Below the pieces are notes generated by a model. The model had not been told where the DNA came from, ran no database searches, and was given only the letters and a program-made list of their open reading frames with translations. Shown here one piece after another: positions 34,249 through 42,041 of a stretch of DNA of 64,000 nucleotides (positions are counted from its first letter, which is position 1; each line of letters starts with the position of its first letter). The DNA lies in NCBI RefSeq assembly GCF_014645735.1, contig NZ_BMMH01000005.1, positions 1 through 64,000 of the forward strand, read 5' to 3'. This DNA is from Nocardia jinanensis. GTDB taxonomy: Bacteria; Actinomycetota; Actinomycetes; Mycobacteriales; Mycobacteriaceae. The translations under genes were made by a program, and so were the position numbers.

Positions 34249-34391
34249 GCGCCGACACCAGCGTCGCAGTCACCCTGAACGAGAACGACGACACGGCCGA
34301 AGCGGCCCCGACGTCCGAATCGCACCGCGGCGTCCTGGGTTGGACTGTGCTTCCCGCCGCGGTGGCCCTGTTCGCGAACGGGTGGTGGTAG
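34245..34391 (+). CDS. Forty-eight-residue coupled peptide with hydrophobic C-terminus
   Basis: ATG at 34245 overlaps the SnoaL-like stop (ATGA). The first 28 residues are acidic and polar. The last 18, GVLGWTVLPAAVALFANG, are hydrophobic enough for one membrane segment and end in two tryptophans. It could be a small membrane peptide or the surviving start of a lost transporter gene. I recognise no family. Confidence 0.4.
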   Translation: MSADTSVAVTLNENDDTAEAAPTSESHRGVLGWTVLPAAVALFANGWW

Positions 34392-35113
34392 GGCACACGG
34401 TGCCCCGCCGCCACCGCTCCGACCGGCGTGATATGCATCCATCGTTGTCTCCTGATCACAGCGGGAAGATGAACCAGACGATTTCAGAGTGGTCCCGCCC
34501 ACTGCCAGTGAGCTGTTCCACCTCGTGAGAGACCTGGGCCGTCGGCACTTTCTGTTTCGGCGCCGGGGTTCGGGTCCCGCGGACCGCACCTGCAGCAGGA
34601 GTCCGCCGTCGCAGCGCCACGTGAGTTCGTCGTGGTCAGGCGCCTGACCAGGCTGTCGCCGACCGGCCGTACACAACTGCCGCTTCCGCTGACCGGACGT
34701 GACCTCAGTGGGTTTCCAGTTGTGCATCGCCGAACCTCGATGTCATGGCCTACCCGATCGACATCAGCGTCTCCGAGGACCCGTTCCGCCGCCTCGGTCG
34801 AACAGCCCCGGACATACCTGTTTTCTGACCGCGGACTACAGATAGGCGTCGGCCCGGATGGTGTCGGGGCCCGATCGGCGACCTTCTCGCGGAGTACGCA
34901 GGCGACGGCGGTGTCCATCTCCCTCGCCTGTCCCCGCTGGTGCGCCACGTCGAAACGACGATCTCCCGAACTCTCCCGCGCCCTACGCTCACATTCCTCG
35001 TGGAAGCGCGCCAAGTTGTGGAACACGGTCATCACCCGGCCACGGATCCGACTACCGGACATCCGTCGATCGGGCAGGCCGTGAACCGCGGGTGGCTATC
35101 GAATGTCAGGCCT
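34392..35113. other. Gene-free or decayed 720-bp stretch
   Basis: No intact gene is recognisable. On the minus strand from about 34570 to the stop at 34456, one frame reads VSHEVEQLTGSG and then HSEIVWFIFPL. It looks protein-like and could be the end of a decayed gene. A neighbouring frame, near 34620, reads ELTWRCDGGLLLQV, which suggests a frameshift between the two. Homology would have to be tested by search. No promoter or repeat was seen. Confidence 0.4.
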
Positions 35114-35908
35114 TCAACCCATTTTTCGCTCGGCCACTTTCGCCTCCTCGGCCGAAATCAGCCGTCTCTCCACCCTGGCCAGGTGATGTGCCATTTCTTC
35201 CACCGCACTTTCGACCCTGCCGTCTCGGAGAAGCTGGAGAAAGCGGCGGCGCATCGCTGTGACGTCGGTCAGCGGTTCGGGTCCGATATTGTTCAGTCGC
35301 CGTTGCACGATCCCGGTCAGCGAATCCATCAGCATCACAAGAACTTCGTTGTGCGTCGCTTCCGCCAGGACGGAGTAGAAGTTGGTGATGCTGGATGTGC
35401 GGCTGGACCCGGCGGTGCTGCGGGAATGATGTTCCTCGAAAGCGTCGACCTCGGCTTCGAGCTCGGCGTAGTCCTCGTCGGTAGCCCGGGACCCGACCAG
35501 GCGGATCACATCCGAGGTCAGCAAGACCCGGGCTTCCAGCAGGCTTTCCGCCGACAGCGCGCCCAGGGCGACCAGATCGGTCACCGCTCGACCGACCACT
35601 CGGATATCGCCGTTTCGGATGAACACCCCACCCGCGACGCCCGGGCGGGACTCCACCAGGCCACTCATCTCGAGCCCGCGGAGCGCCTCCCGGACGCCCT
35701 GCCTACTGACCCCGAATATTTCCGCCATCTCACGCTCCGCCGGCAACCGTGATCCCGGTGTGAGCTTCCCGGCTGCCACGGCCTCCCGGATCTGCTCGGA
35801 GATGTATTCGAACCCTCTCCGGGTGCGGACCCTGGTGAACATGGAATCGTCCCTCGAGAGTCCAGGACTCCGGTTTTCGGAGACGAAGACAGAATCTGAG
35901 GCTGACAT
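35114..35908 (-). CDS. FadR-type GntR transcriptional regulator
   Basis: A 264-residue regulator. An N-terminal winged helix contains SRLPAEREMAEIFGVSRQG followed by VREALRGLEMSG. An FCD effector domain (residues 100-250) contains LLEARVLLTSDVIRL and FYSVLAEATHNEVL. The ATG at 35908 has GAGGAG 7 bases upstream; another ATG at 35914 is too close to that site. A TGGTTCGACC motif, which fits the FadR-subfamily operator pattern, lies about 60 bp upstream and suggests autoregulation. The same motif recurs across the next 25 kb, so this is the likely master regulator of the gentisate/CoA region. Its effector is probably an acid or CoA ester. Confidence 0.92.
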   Translation of the reverse strand: MSASDSVFVSENRSPGLSRDDSMFTRVRTRRGFEYISEQIREAVAAGKLTPGSRLPAEREMAEIFGVSRQGVREALRGLEMSGLVESRPGVAGGVFIRNGDIRVVGRAVTDLVALGALSAESLLEARVLLTSDVIRLVGSRATDEDYAELEAEVDAFEEHHSRSTAGSSRTSSITNFYSVLAEATHNEVLVMLMDSLTGIVQRRLNNIGPEPLTDVTAMRRRFLQLLRDGRVESAVEEMAHHLARVERRLISAEEAKVAERKMG

Positions 35909-35966
35909 GAACATGCTCCTCGGCGGATCATCCGGACGGGGTCGGCTTCAGATTACCATCGATCCA

Positions 35967-35981
35967 ATTGGTTCGACCTTT
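35967..35981. promoter_or_regulatory. FadR-type operator, copy 1
   Basis: ATTGGTTCGACCTTT, with core TGGTnnnACC, is located about 60 bp upstream of the GntR start, overlapping the end of the flavin hydroxylase gene. It fits autoregulation. Confidence 0.6.
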
Positions 35982-37650
35982 AGGCCGCTACCCCGTCTCG
36001 GTCTCCGGACACCGGAGCCCGGTCCCGACTCCGACCGGTGACGCGGCCCACCAGAAGCCCAGGATCGCTCGGCAGGCGCTCACCACGCCAGGCGACCGTA
36101 CCGTCGGGGCGGACCAAGACGACCTTGCCGTTGTACAGTCCGGCGGCTGCGGCGTCGTCCACGTCGACGACGCGCAACGGCATGGCCGCGGCGGCGGCGG
36201 CTACGGTCAACGGGTCCAGCTCCACAGCAGGATCGAAGCGAACCGCGACGAATTCCCGACCGTACTCATCGAGCAGCGACCGATCGGCGTCCAACCACAC
36301 GTGCGGCGCCCGGTGACCCGGACGGCCCGTGGGCAGATAGGTCTGCACATCGAGCGGCGGCATGGGACTTCCATCGGGAACAACCACCGGAGACCCCTCG
36401 TACGAATAGCCCAAATGTATTCCGATACTGAACCATTCGCGCTTCATTGCCTCGGTGTAGGCGTCACCGTATCGACGACGGGCAGCCTCTGTCTGCGGGC
36501 TGTCGTCGTCGAACACCTCCGGCGCGGGCTTGGCAACCCGCGGGCCGAGCATACGTCTGAGATTGTCACCCGCTTCGCTGACATTGCGAATCGCCACCGG
36601 CCGCTGTTCGTACTCATAGGAATCCAGGAGCGTCTCGCCGGCCCAGCCCTCGAGCACACCGGCCAGCTTCCAGGAAAGGTTCACCGCATCCAGGACGCCC
36701 GTGTTCATGCCGAACCCACCCGTGGGCGAGGTCAGATGAGCGGCGTCCCCGGCCAGGAACACACGTCCACGGCGGTAGTGGTCGGCCACCAGCTGTCGTC
36801 GTTCCCAGGGCAGGAGGGACAGCAGCTCGAAATCGAATTCCCGCCCGACCGCGCGAATGATCGCACGACGCATCTCGTCTTCGCCCACTTCGCTGCGGGA
36901 TTCGTCGCCGATCAGGGAAAACCGCCACTGATCTCGTCCGTTGATGGCAACCAATGTCGCCCAGGTACCTTCCGGGCCGATGAAGATATATCGGTATGCC
37001 GGATTCTTCGTGTGCAGTTTCTCCAGGTCCCGGCACCTGAATACCGCGTTCGAGGTATACGTGAGCGTGCCCTCGCCGCTCATCGGTATGCCCAGTGTGG
37101 TGCGCACGGTGCTGCCGCCACCGTCGCAACCGACCAGATAGTCCGCCTCGATCCGGTACTCCTGATCGGTGTCGCGACGACGGAGCACAGCGCTGACGTG
37201 ATCGCCTTTGTCTTCGAACGACACCAATTGGGTGTGGTACCGGATATCAGCACGGCCGCTACGGTTGGCGAACCTCGCCAGGACAGGGTCGAAAAAATTC
37301 TGCGGGCAGCGTTCCCTATGCGTCGGGCTCTGCTGCGGCGACCGCTCGTCACACGGAGCGGGGAATTCTTCCCGGCCGAACTCGTACCCGTTCAAGTCGG
37401 TCACCCAGGCACAGTCCTGAATATATTGCCTGTTGTACCCCGCAGTGTAGACGTCATCGACGATCCCCCACCGCCGGCAGAACTCCATCGTGCGGATCCC
37501 GACCATATCCATCTTCGGCTGAAAGACGGTGGCGTCTCTCGCTTCGACCAGGACGTTGTCCACCCCTCGCCAGCCGAGGTCGCCGGCCAGGGCAAGCCCG
37601 ACCGGCCCGCCACCGATGACCAACACCGGGACCCTTTCCGTCTTCGCCAT
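35980..37650 (-). CDS. Class A flavin hydroxylase (MhpA-like aromatic ring monooxygenase)
   Basis: A 556-residue FAD monooxygenase. The FAD loop is VIGGGPVGLALAGDLGWRG, the DG motif lies in VGCDGGGSTVRT, and the GD motif in VFLAGDAAHLTSPTGGFGMN. The long C-terminal part is a thioredoxin-like domain typical of 3-(3-hydroxyphenyl)propionate and polyketide hydroxylases. ATG at 37650 follows AGAGG; the 54-residue upstream extension is not family-like. Divergent from gentisate dioxygenase, it probably hydroxylates a monohydroxylated aromatic acid to the 2,5-dihydroxy product. The exact substrate (3-hydroxybenzoate or another phenol) is inferred, not shown. Confidence 0.87.
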   Translation of the reverse strand: MAKTERVPVLVIGGGPVGLALAGDLGWRGVDNVLVEARDATVFQPKMDMVGIRTMEFCRRWGIVDDVYTAGYNRQYIQDCAWVTDLNGYEFGREEFPAPCDERSPQQSPTHRERCPQNFFDPVLARFANRSGRADIRYHTQLVSFEDKGDHVSAVLRRRDTDQEYRIEADYLVGCDGGGSTVRTTLGIPMSGEGTLTYTSNAVFRCRDLEKLHTKNPAYRYIFIGPEGTWATLVAINGRDQWRFSLIGDESRSEVGEDEMRRAIIRAVGREFDFELLSLLPWERRQLVADHYRRGRVFLAGDAAHLTSPTGGFGMNTGVLDAVNLSWKLAGVLEGWAGETLLDSYEYEQRPVAIRNVSEAGDNLRRMLGPRVAKPAPEVFDDDSPQTEAARRRYGDAYTEAMKREWFSIGIHLGYSYEGSPVVVPDGSPMPPLDVQTYLPTGRPGHRAPHVWLDADRSLLDEYGREFVAVRFDPAVELDPLTVAAAAAAMPLRVVDVDDAAAAGLYNGKVVLVRPDGTVAWRGERLPSDPGLLVGRVTGRSRDRAPVSGDRDGVAA

Positions 37651-37795
37651 ACCAGTCAGCCTCTCTTCCAGCGAACACTCGCGATCCACCTCTCGGTACG
37701 GCGGCCACGAGATGACAATCGGTCGTGACGACGATCCCGGCTTCGATCCGGAATTTTCGGTCGGCCGATGCCCACCAAGCTCTTGCGGAAGCGTC

Positions 37796-37838
37796 TTGAC
37801 GCAACCCCTCACTGATGCGCAATAATGGTTCTACCTTT
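37796..37838 (+). promoter_or_regulatory. Promoter with FadR-type operator, copy 2
   Basis: TTGACG (37796-37801), a 19-base spacer and AATAAT (37821-37826) form a promoter. The operator core TGGTTCTACC (37826-37835) overlaps the end of the -10 box. Binding there would block transcription of the dioxygenase operon, and possibly also of the divergent hydroxylase. Confidence 0.6.
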
Positions 37839-37876
37839 TGGCCGAGTATTTTGCAATCACTCAGAGGACCAGACAT

Positions 37877-38950
37877 ATGACTGACACGACCGTCGTCGGT
37901 GACGACGCTCGCGTTCGCGCTCTACTGCGCGAACGACTCGCGAAGGACGGACTGAGGATCTCTCAGCCCGACGAGCCTCCCCTGTTCACCCGAACACCGG
38001 AATCAACCATGGAGCCGATGCACTGGAAATGGGGCGACCTGCTGTCCCACCTCGAAGAACTGGGCACAGTTCTCGACCTGAAGCCCGGTGGCGACCGGCG
38101 GACCCTGCGACTGGCCAACCCGGGCCTGGAGTACGGTACGACGCCGACCTTCTGGGCATCCATCCAGTACATAAATCCCGGCGAGGTCGCCACCGCACAT
38201 CGCCATTCCCCTGATGCCTTCCGGTTCGTCATGCACGGCAGCGGCTGTAGCACAACGGTCGAAGGGGAGAACTACGAGATGAACGAAGGCGATCTCGTAC
38301 TGACTCCGAGCTGGATGTATCACGATCACATCCACCAGGGCGATCAGCCCATGATCTGGCTCGATGTCTTGAACATCTCGGTGATGCGCAAGCTGGAGAA
38401 CATCTTCTTCGATCCCTACCCCGAAGACACCCAACCGGTGGGCGCCACGCCCCAGCGATCCTGGCGCGAGTTCGGATCCGGCTTGTTGCGGCCTGCCGGG
38501 CCGCCTCCGCCGACGCGGCGCAACCCACTGCTCGTCTATACCCGCACGCAGGCCGATACCGCGCTCCAGCAGGCCAAAGGCTTGGCGCCGGATCCTCGGG
38601 ACGACGTCATGCTGGAATATCAGAGTCCCGTAGGCGGTGGACCCGCTCTGCCGTCACTGTCCATGAAGGCCCAGATCATCCGTCCCGGATTCCGCGGACT
38701 GACACACCGACACAGCGGCAGCAAGATCTACTACGCCGTTTCCGGCTCGGGCACCATGGCCGTGAACGACAAGGTCTTCGATTGGGCCGAAGGAGATTTC
38801 ATCTCGGTCCCACCCTTCGCGCGGGTCCGGCATTCGAACGCCGGCGAAGTCGAGGGCAGGCTGTTCCGGGTGGACGACTCCCCGGTATTCCGCGCGCTGA
38901 ATGCCTATTTCGAGGACACGGACACCGCCGACGGAGGTACGGCCGCATGA
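37877..38950 (+). CDS. Gentisate 1,2-dioxygenase-like bicupin
   Basis: A 357-residue two-cupin extradiol-type dioxygenase. The N-terminal cupin carries the iron ligands H108 and H110 in ATAHRHSPDAFRF and H149 in SWMYHDHIH. The C-terminal cupin repeats THRHSGSKIYYAV. Length and motifs match gentisate dioxygenase and the related salicylate/1-hydroxy-2-naphthoate dioxygenases. The ATG at 37877 has AGAGGA 8 bases upstream. It overlaps the fumarylacetoacetate-hydrolase-family gene (ATGA), so ring cleavage of gentisate to maleylpyruvate followed by hydrolysis is the best reading. It starts the central ring-cleavage operon. Confidence 0.9.
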   Translation: MTDTTVVGDDARVRALLRERLAKDGLRISQPDEPPLFTRTPESTMEPMHWKWGDLLSHLEELGTVLDLKPGGDRRTLRLANPGLEYGTTPTFWASIQYINPGEVATAHRHSPDAFRFVMHGSGCSTTVEGENYEMNEGDLVLTPSWMYHDHIHQGDQPMIWLDVLNISVMRKLENIFFDPYPEDTQPVGATPQRSWREFGSGLLRPAGPPPPTRRNPLLVYTRTQADTALQQAKGLAPDPRDDVMLEYQSPVGGGPALPSLSMKAQIIRPGFRGLTHRHSGSKIYYAVSGSGTMAVNDKVFDWAEGDFISVPPFARVRHSNAGEVEGRLFRVDDSPVFRALNAYFEDTDTADGGTAA

Positions 38951-39831
38951 AGCTCGCAGTCTACGACGATTTCCGGATCGGTGTGATCGCCGGGGATCGG
39001 ATCTTCGACGCCACGCACTGTGTCCCGGCGACGCTGGATTCCTGGCCGGAACAGCGGATGAACTGGCTCATCCGGAACTGGGCGTCGATCTCCGGGGACG
39101 TCGAAAAGGTAACCGATACGAGTCCGGGACAGCCGGTGAACGACACCCGGCTCCGCGCCGTCAATCCAGCCGCCGCACACGTATTCGCGATACCGGCGAA
39201 CTACGCCGCGCACCTGGGGGAGATCGGCGCACGCTCGATCACCACCGGTGGCCGGACCGCACGAGATGTCGGTTTCTTCCTCAAGGCGCCGGGGTCACTG
39301 TCCGGAGCCGGCGAACCGATCGAGCTACCGTACGGGTCCGCCAGGAGATTCGACCACGAATGCGAAATGGCCGTGGTCATAGGGAAAGGCGGCCGCAATA
39401 TCCGGCGTGCGGACGCCCTGGAGCATGTATTCGGGTATTCGTGTCTGATCGACCTCACCATGCGAATCGAGCCCGGAGAGCATGAGGAGGACCGGTCGCT
39501 GCGCAAATCGTTCGCCACGTTCACCCCTACCGGCCCCTGGATCGTCACGGCCGACGAACTCGGCCCCACCGACGAGCTCCGGTCCCGGCTTTCGGTCAAC
39601 GGGGAACAGCGCCAGCACGCACGAATCGGGGACATGATCGTGGATGTGGCCGAATGCATCGAATTGATCTCTTCGGTCGTACCGCTGCGGCCCGGCGACA
39701 TCATCGCCTCGGGTACCCCGAAGGGTGTCGGGCCCTTGGAAGTCGGTGACACGATCGAGATCGGTATCGACGATATCGGCTCCATGACCATTCCGGTCGC
39801 CGCGGCGGCTCCATCACCCCGGCCGTTCTGA
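38947..39831 (+). CDS. Fumarylacetoacetate hydrolase family protein (probable fumarylpyruvate hydrolase)
   Basis: A 294-residue FAH-fold enzyme. The metal site includes E138 and E140 in FDHECEMAVVIGKGG and D169 in LIDLTMR. LRPGDIIASGTPKGVG is the family C-terminal signature. It begins inside the dioxygenase stop (ATGA). Beside gentisate dioxygenase it should cleave fumarylpyruvate (or maleylpyruvate directly) into pyruvate and fumarate or maleate. Homologues that isomerise and decarboxylate homoprotocatechuate products exist, but the context favours the gentisate role. Confidence 0.88.
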   Translation: MKLAVYDDFRIGVIAGDRIFDATHCVPATLDSWPEQRMNWLIRNWASISGDVEKVTDTSPGQPVNDTRLRAVNPAAAHVFAIPANYAAHLGEIGARSITTGGRTARDVGFFLKAPGSLSGAGEPIELPYGSARRFDHECEMAVVIGKGGRNIRRADALEHVFGYSCLIDLTMRIEPGEHEEDRSLRKSFATFTPTGPWIVTADELGPTDELRSRLSVNGEQRQHARIGDMIVDVAECIELISSVVPLRPGDIIASGTPKGVGPLEVGDTIEIGIDDIGSMTIPVAAAAPSPRPF

Positions 39832-39854
39832 CCATTGTCGCCGAAAGGAATAGC

Positions 39855-40991
39855 ATGCGCGGATATCCAGCGGTTTTCATGCGCGGAGGGACCAGCAAGG
39901 CGCTGGTCTTCCATGCCGGGGATCTGCCCGCGGACCGGCCGGAACGGGACCGGCTCTTTCTGGCGGCCATGGGAAGTCCCGACCCCAACGGCCGCCAACT
40001 CGACGGCATGGGCGGTGGGATCTCATCGCTGTCCAAGGTGTGTGTCATCGGAGCGCCGACTCACCCGGACGCCGATATCGATTACACCTTCGCGCAGGTG
40101 CAGGTGACGTCGGCCGATGTCGACTACGGGGGAAACTGCGGCAATATGTCCGCTGCGGTAGGACCGTTCGCGGTGGACGAAGGGCTGGTGTCGCGATCGG
40201 ACGGCGAGGCGCTGGTACGGATACACAACACCAACACCGGCAAGATCATCCACTCGAGGTTCCGGGTCCGCGACGGCCGGGCGGTCACCGAGGGTGAGTA
40301 CGAAATCGACGGTGTCGCGGGGTCAGGCTCTCCGGTTCGCCTGGACTTCCTCTGTCCGGGCGGAGCGGCTACCGGCAGGTTGCTGCCGACCGGGCAGGTC
40401 ACGGGTGCCCTCCACGGCTCGGAAGGACCCGCCGTGACCGTCTCGATGGTGGATGCCGCCAATCCGTGTGTATTCGTGACAGCCGGTGAACTCGGATTCG
40501 CGGGCACCGAGCTACCCGAAGACCTCGAATCGGACCCGCGGTCCCTGCACCGGCTGGAATCGATCCGGCGAGCAGCCTCGGTGGCCATGGGCCTGGCGCC
40601 GACCGTGGAGGCGGCGGCCCGCAACCGCCTGGTGCCATTCGTCGCGATGGTGGCGGGCAGTGCCGCGTATTCCACCCTCTCGGGGCGCGCTGTGGCGGCC
40701 GGGGATACCGATCTGCTGGTGCGTTTCGTCTCGAACGGTCGACCGCACCGAGCTGTGCCAGTCACCGGTGCGATGTGTGCGGCGATAGCCGGGCGCATTC
40801 CCGGGACGGTCGTTCACGCCGCGCTGGACGGAGCCGACTGCGCCACCTTCCGCTTGGGTACCCCGTCCGGGATTCTCGAGGTCGATGCGGCGGTAACAGT
40901 CGGCACCCGTGCGGACGAGCCGTATCGGGCGGAGTACGCGTCCACCTACCGGACGGCACGGCGATTGTTCGAGGGACGTGTGCTGGTGTGA
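39855..40991 (+). CDS. PrpF-family isomerase (possible maleylpyruvate isomerase substitute)
   Basis: A 378-residue PrpF-like protein. It has FMRGGTSKALVF with the catalytic lysine K15, and GGNCGNMSAAVGPFAV with the cysteine C95. PrpF enzymes isomerise 2-methylaconitate (cis/trans and allylic), and others tautomerise 4-oxalomesaconate. It is the third gene of the gentisate operon, 23 bp after the hydrolase. The position normally held by a glutathione- or mycothiol-dependent maleylpyruvate isomerase is occupied by this protein, and no such isomerase is visible elsewhere in the window. A role in converting maleylpyruvate to fumarylpyruvate is therefore a testable inference. Alternatively it may work with the PrpB-like lyase at 61.5 kb. 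Confidence 0.85.
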   Translation: MRGYPAVFMRGGTSKALVFHAGDLPADRPERDRLFLAAMGSPDPNGRQLDGMGGGISSLSKVCVIGAPTHPDADIDYTFAQVQVTSADVDYGGNCGNMSAAVGPFAVDEGLVSRSDGEALVRIHNTNTGKIIHSRFRVRDGRAVTEGEYEIDGVAGSGSPVRLDFLCPGGAATGRLLPTGQVTGALHGSEGPAVTVSMVDAANPCVFVTAGELGFAGTELPEDLESDPRSLHRLESIRRAASVAMGLAPTVEAAARNRLVPFVAMVAGSAAYSTLSGRAVAAGDTDLLVRFVSNGRPHRAVPVTGAMCAAIAGRIPGTVVHAALDGADCATFRLGTPSGILEVDAAVTVGTRADEPYRAEYASTYRTARRLFEGRVLV

Positions 40992-40999
40992 CGATGGGA

Positions 41000-41027
41000 A
41001 CCGGTGGCCACGCAGGTGGCCACCGGT
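41000..41027. terminator. Bidirectional terminator hairpin
   Basis: A perfect 12-bp stem (41000-41011 with 41016-41027) with a 4-base GCAG loop lies between the convergent ends of the PrpF-like gene and the dienelactone hydrolase gene. Confidence 0.8.
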
Positions 41028-41037
41028 CCGCGCGGGG

Positions 41038-41769
41038 TCAGGATGAGACCGTGGTGGCCCGTACGAACGCGAGCGTCTGCGGCCAGGAAAGCCGGTAGGC
41101 GCAAGCGTTGACCTCCTCGCCGTGCCGGCGCTCATCACTGAAGCCGTGTTTGGCTTCGGGATACAGGTGCACAATGCTCGCGGCCACCGGCCGGGACTGC
41201 AGTGCGGTCTGGAGAGCCGAGAAACTCTCCCACGGCACGATCGAGTCTTTCCCCGGGTAAGCGAGAAAAACGGGAGCTTTGATCTGCCGGGTTCGTTCCA
41301 CCGTGTTCACAACCTCTTCCCCCGCGTCGAGGGTGACCGTGGGATGGAAGGCGATCACATTGGCGAGCGTAGCGTGGCGTCCGCCGAGGATCAGGGCGAA
41401 GCGCCCGCCCAGGCACCACCCGATGACACCGACGCGCTCGAGCCGCAACTCGTCCTGGAGATAGGACAGTAGCCGGGTCTGTTCATCCAGGGCCTCGTCG
41501 TCGCGCAAGACCTCGTTCCAGGCACGGAGTTCGTCGAACGGTGTGTCGTCGGAGCTCTTCCCGTGCCAGGTGTCCCAGGCCAACGCCACACAGCCGGCTT
41601 CCGCGGCGAGCTGGTCCACCCACGCCCGGACCTGCTCTCCGATACCGGTGACCATCGGGAGCACAAGCATCCCGGAAGCCTGTTCAGCGCCGACCGTGAG
41701 CCGCGGAGCCGCGCGATAGGCCCGCAGCCCTCCGATATCGACGTAGCCGGACTCGACCTCGAATGCCAT
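41038..41769 (-). CDS. Dienelactone hydrolase family protein
   Basis: A 243-residue alpha/beta hydrolase. The nucleophile is a cysteine, C119 in VIGWCLGGRFAL, as in carboxymethylenebutenolidase. The aspartate lies in AYPGKDSIVP and the histidine in EAKHGFSD. It hydrolyses dienelactones or small esters. It points leftward and shares a control region with the acyl-CoA ligase at 42 kb, where two FadR-type operators lie. It may open a lactone by-product of the aromatic pathway. Confidence 0.88.
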   Translation of the reverse strand: MAFEVESGYVDIGGLRAYRAAPRLTVGAEQASGMLVLPMVTGIGEQVRAWVDQLAAEAGCVALAWDTWHGKSSDDTPFDELRAWNEVLRDDEALDEQTRLLSYLQDELRLERVGVIGWCLGGRFALILGGRHATLANVIAFHPTVTLDAGEEVVNTVERTRQIKAPVFLAYPGKDSIVPWESFSALQTALQSRPVAASIVHLYPEAKHGFSDERRHGEEVNACAYRLSWPQTLAFVRATTVSS

Positions 41770-41845
41770 GGTGCTGTTCCCTTCTCAGGCCTCGGCCCGG
41801 ACGAACTCGACGCTGCGTGTACCCGGCAGAACCGATCTGCCGAAA

Positions 41846-41860
41846 TCAGGTCAAACCATT
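41846..41860. promoter_or_regulatory. FadR-type operator, copy 3
   Basis: TCAGGTCAAACCATT contains GGTnnnACCA with A instead of T at the first core position. It lies 77 bp upstream of the dienelactone hydrolase start and is a weaker match than the other copies. Confidence 0.45.
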
Positions 41861-41918
41861 CCGATCGAATGTGGACGCGCGTTTTCATCTGCCGAAAGTC
41901 CCCTGGCAGATGTTCCCG

Positions 41919-41933
41919 GATGGTTCCACCGTT
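41919..41933. promoter_or_regulatory. FadR-type operator, copy 4
   Basis: GATGGTTCCACCGTT has a complete TGGTnnnACC core. It lies about 110 bp upstream of the acyl-CoA ligase start in the divergent intergenic region. Confidence 0.55.
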
Positions 41934-42041
41934 AGTGGACGGTCGTGACTGGTTCTGCTCGTACCGCCGCACCGATGTGCCAGGGCGGTGGGCAACCGGA
42001 CCCGAGACACATAATCCGCCGATACGAATCGAGGAGCATCC

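Noticed and set aside
35968..37728. A 586-residue open frame on the plus strand
   Set aside because: It mirrors the flavin hydroxylase gene, which shows clear FAD motifs on the other strand, and it has no ribosome site or domain.
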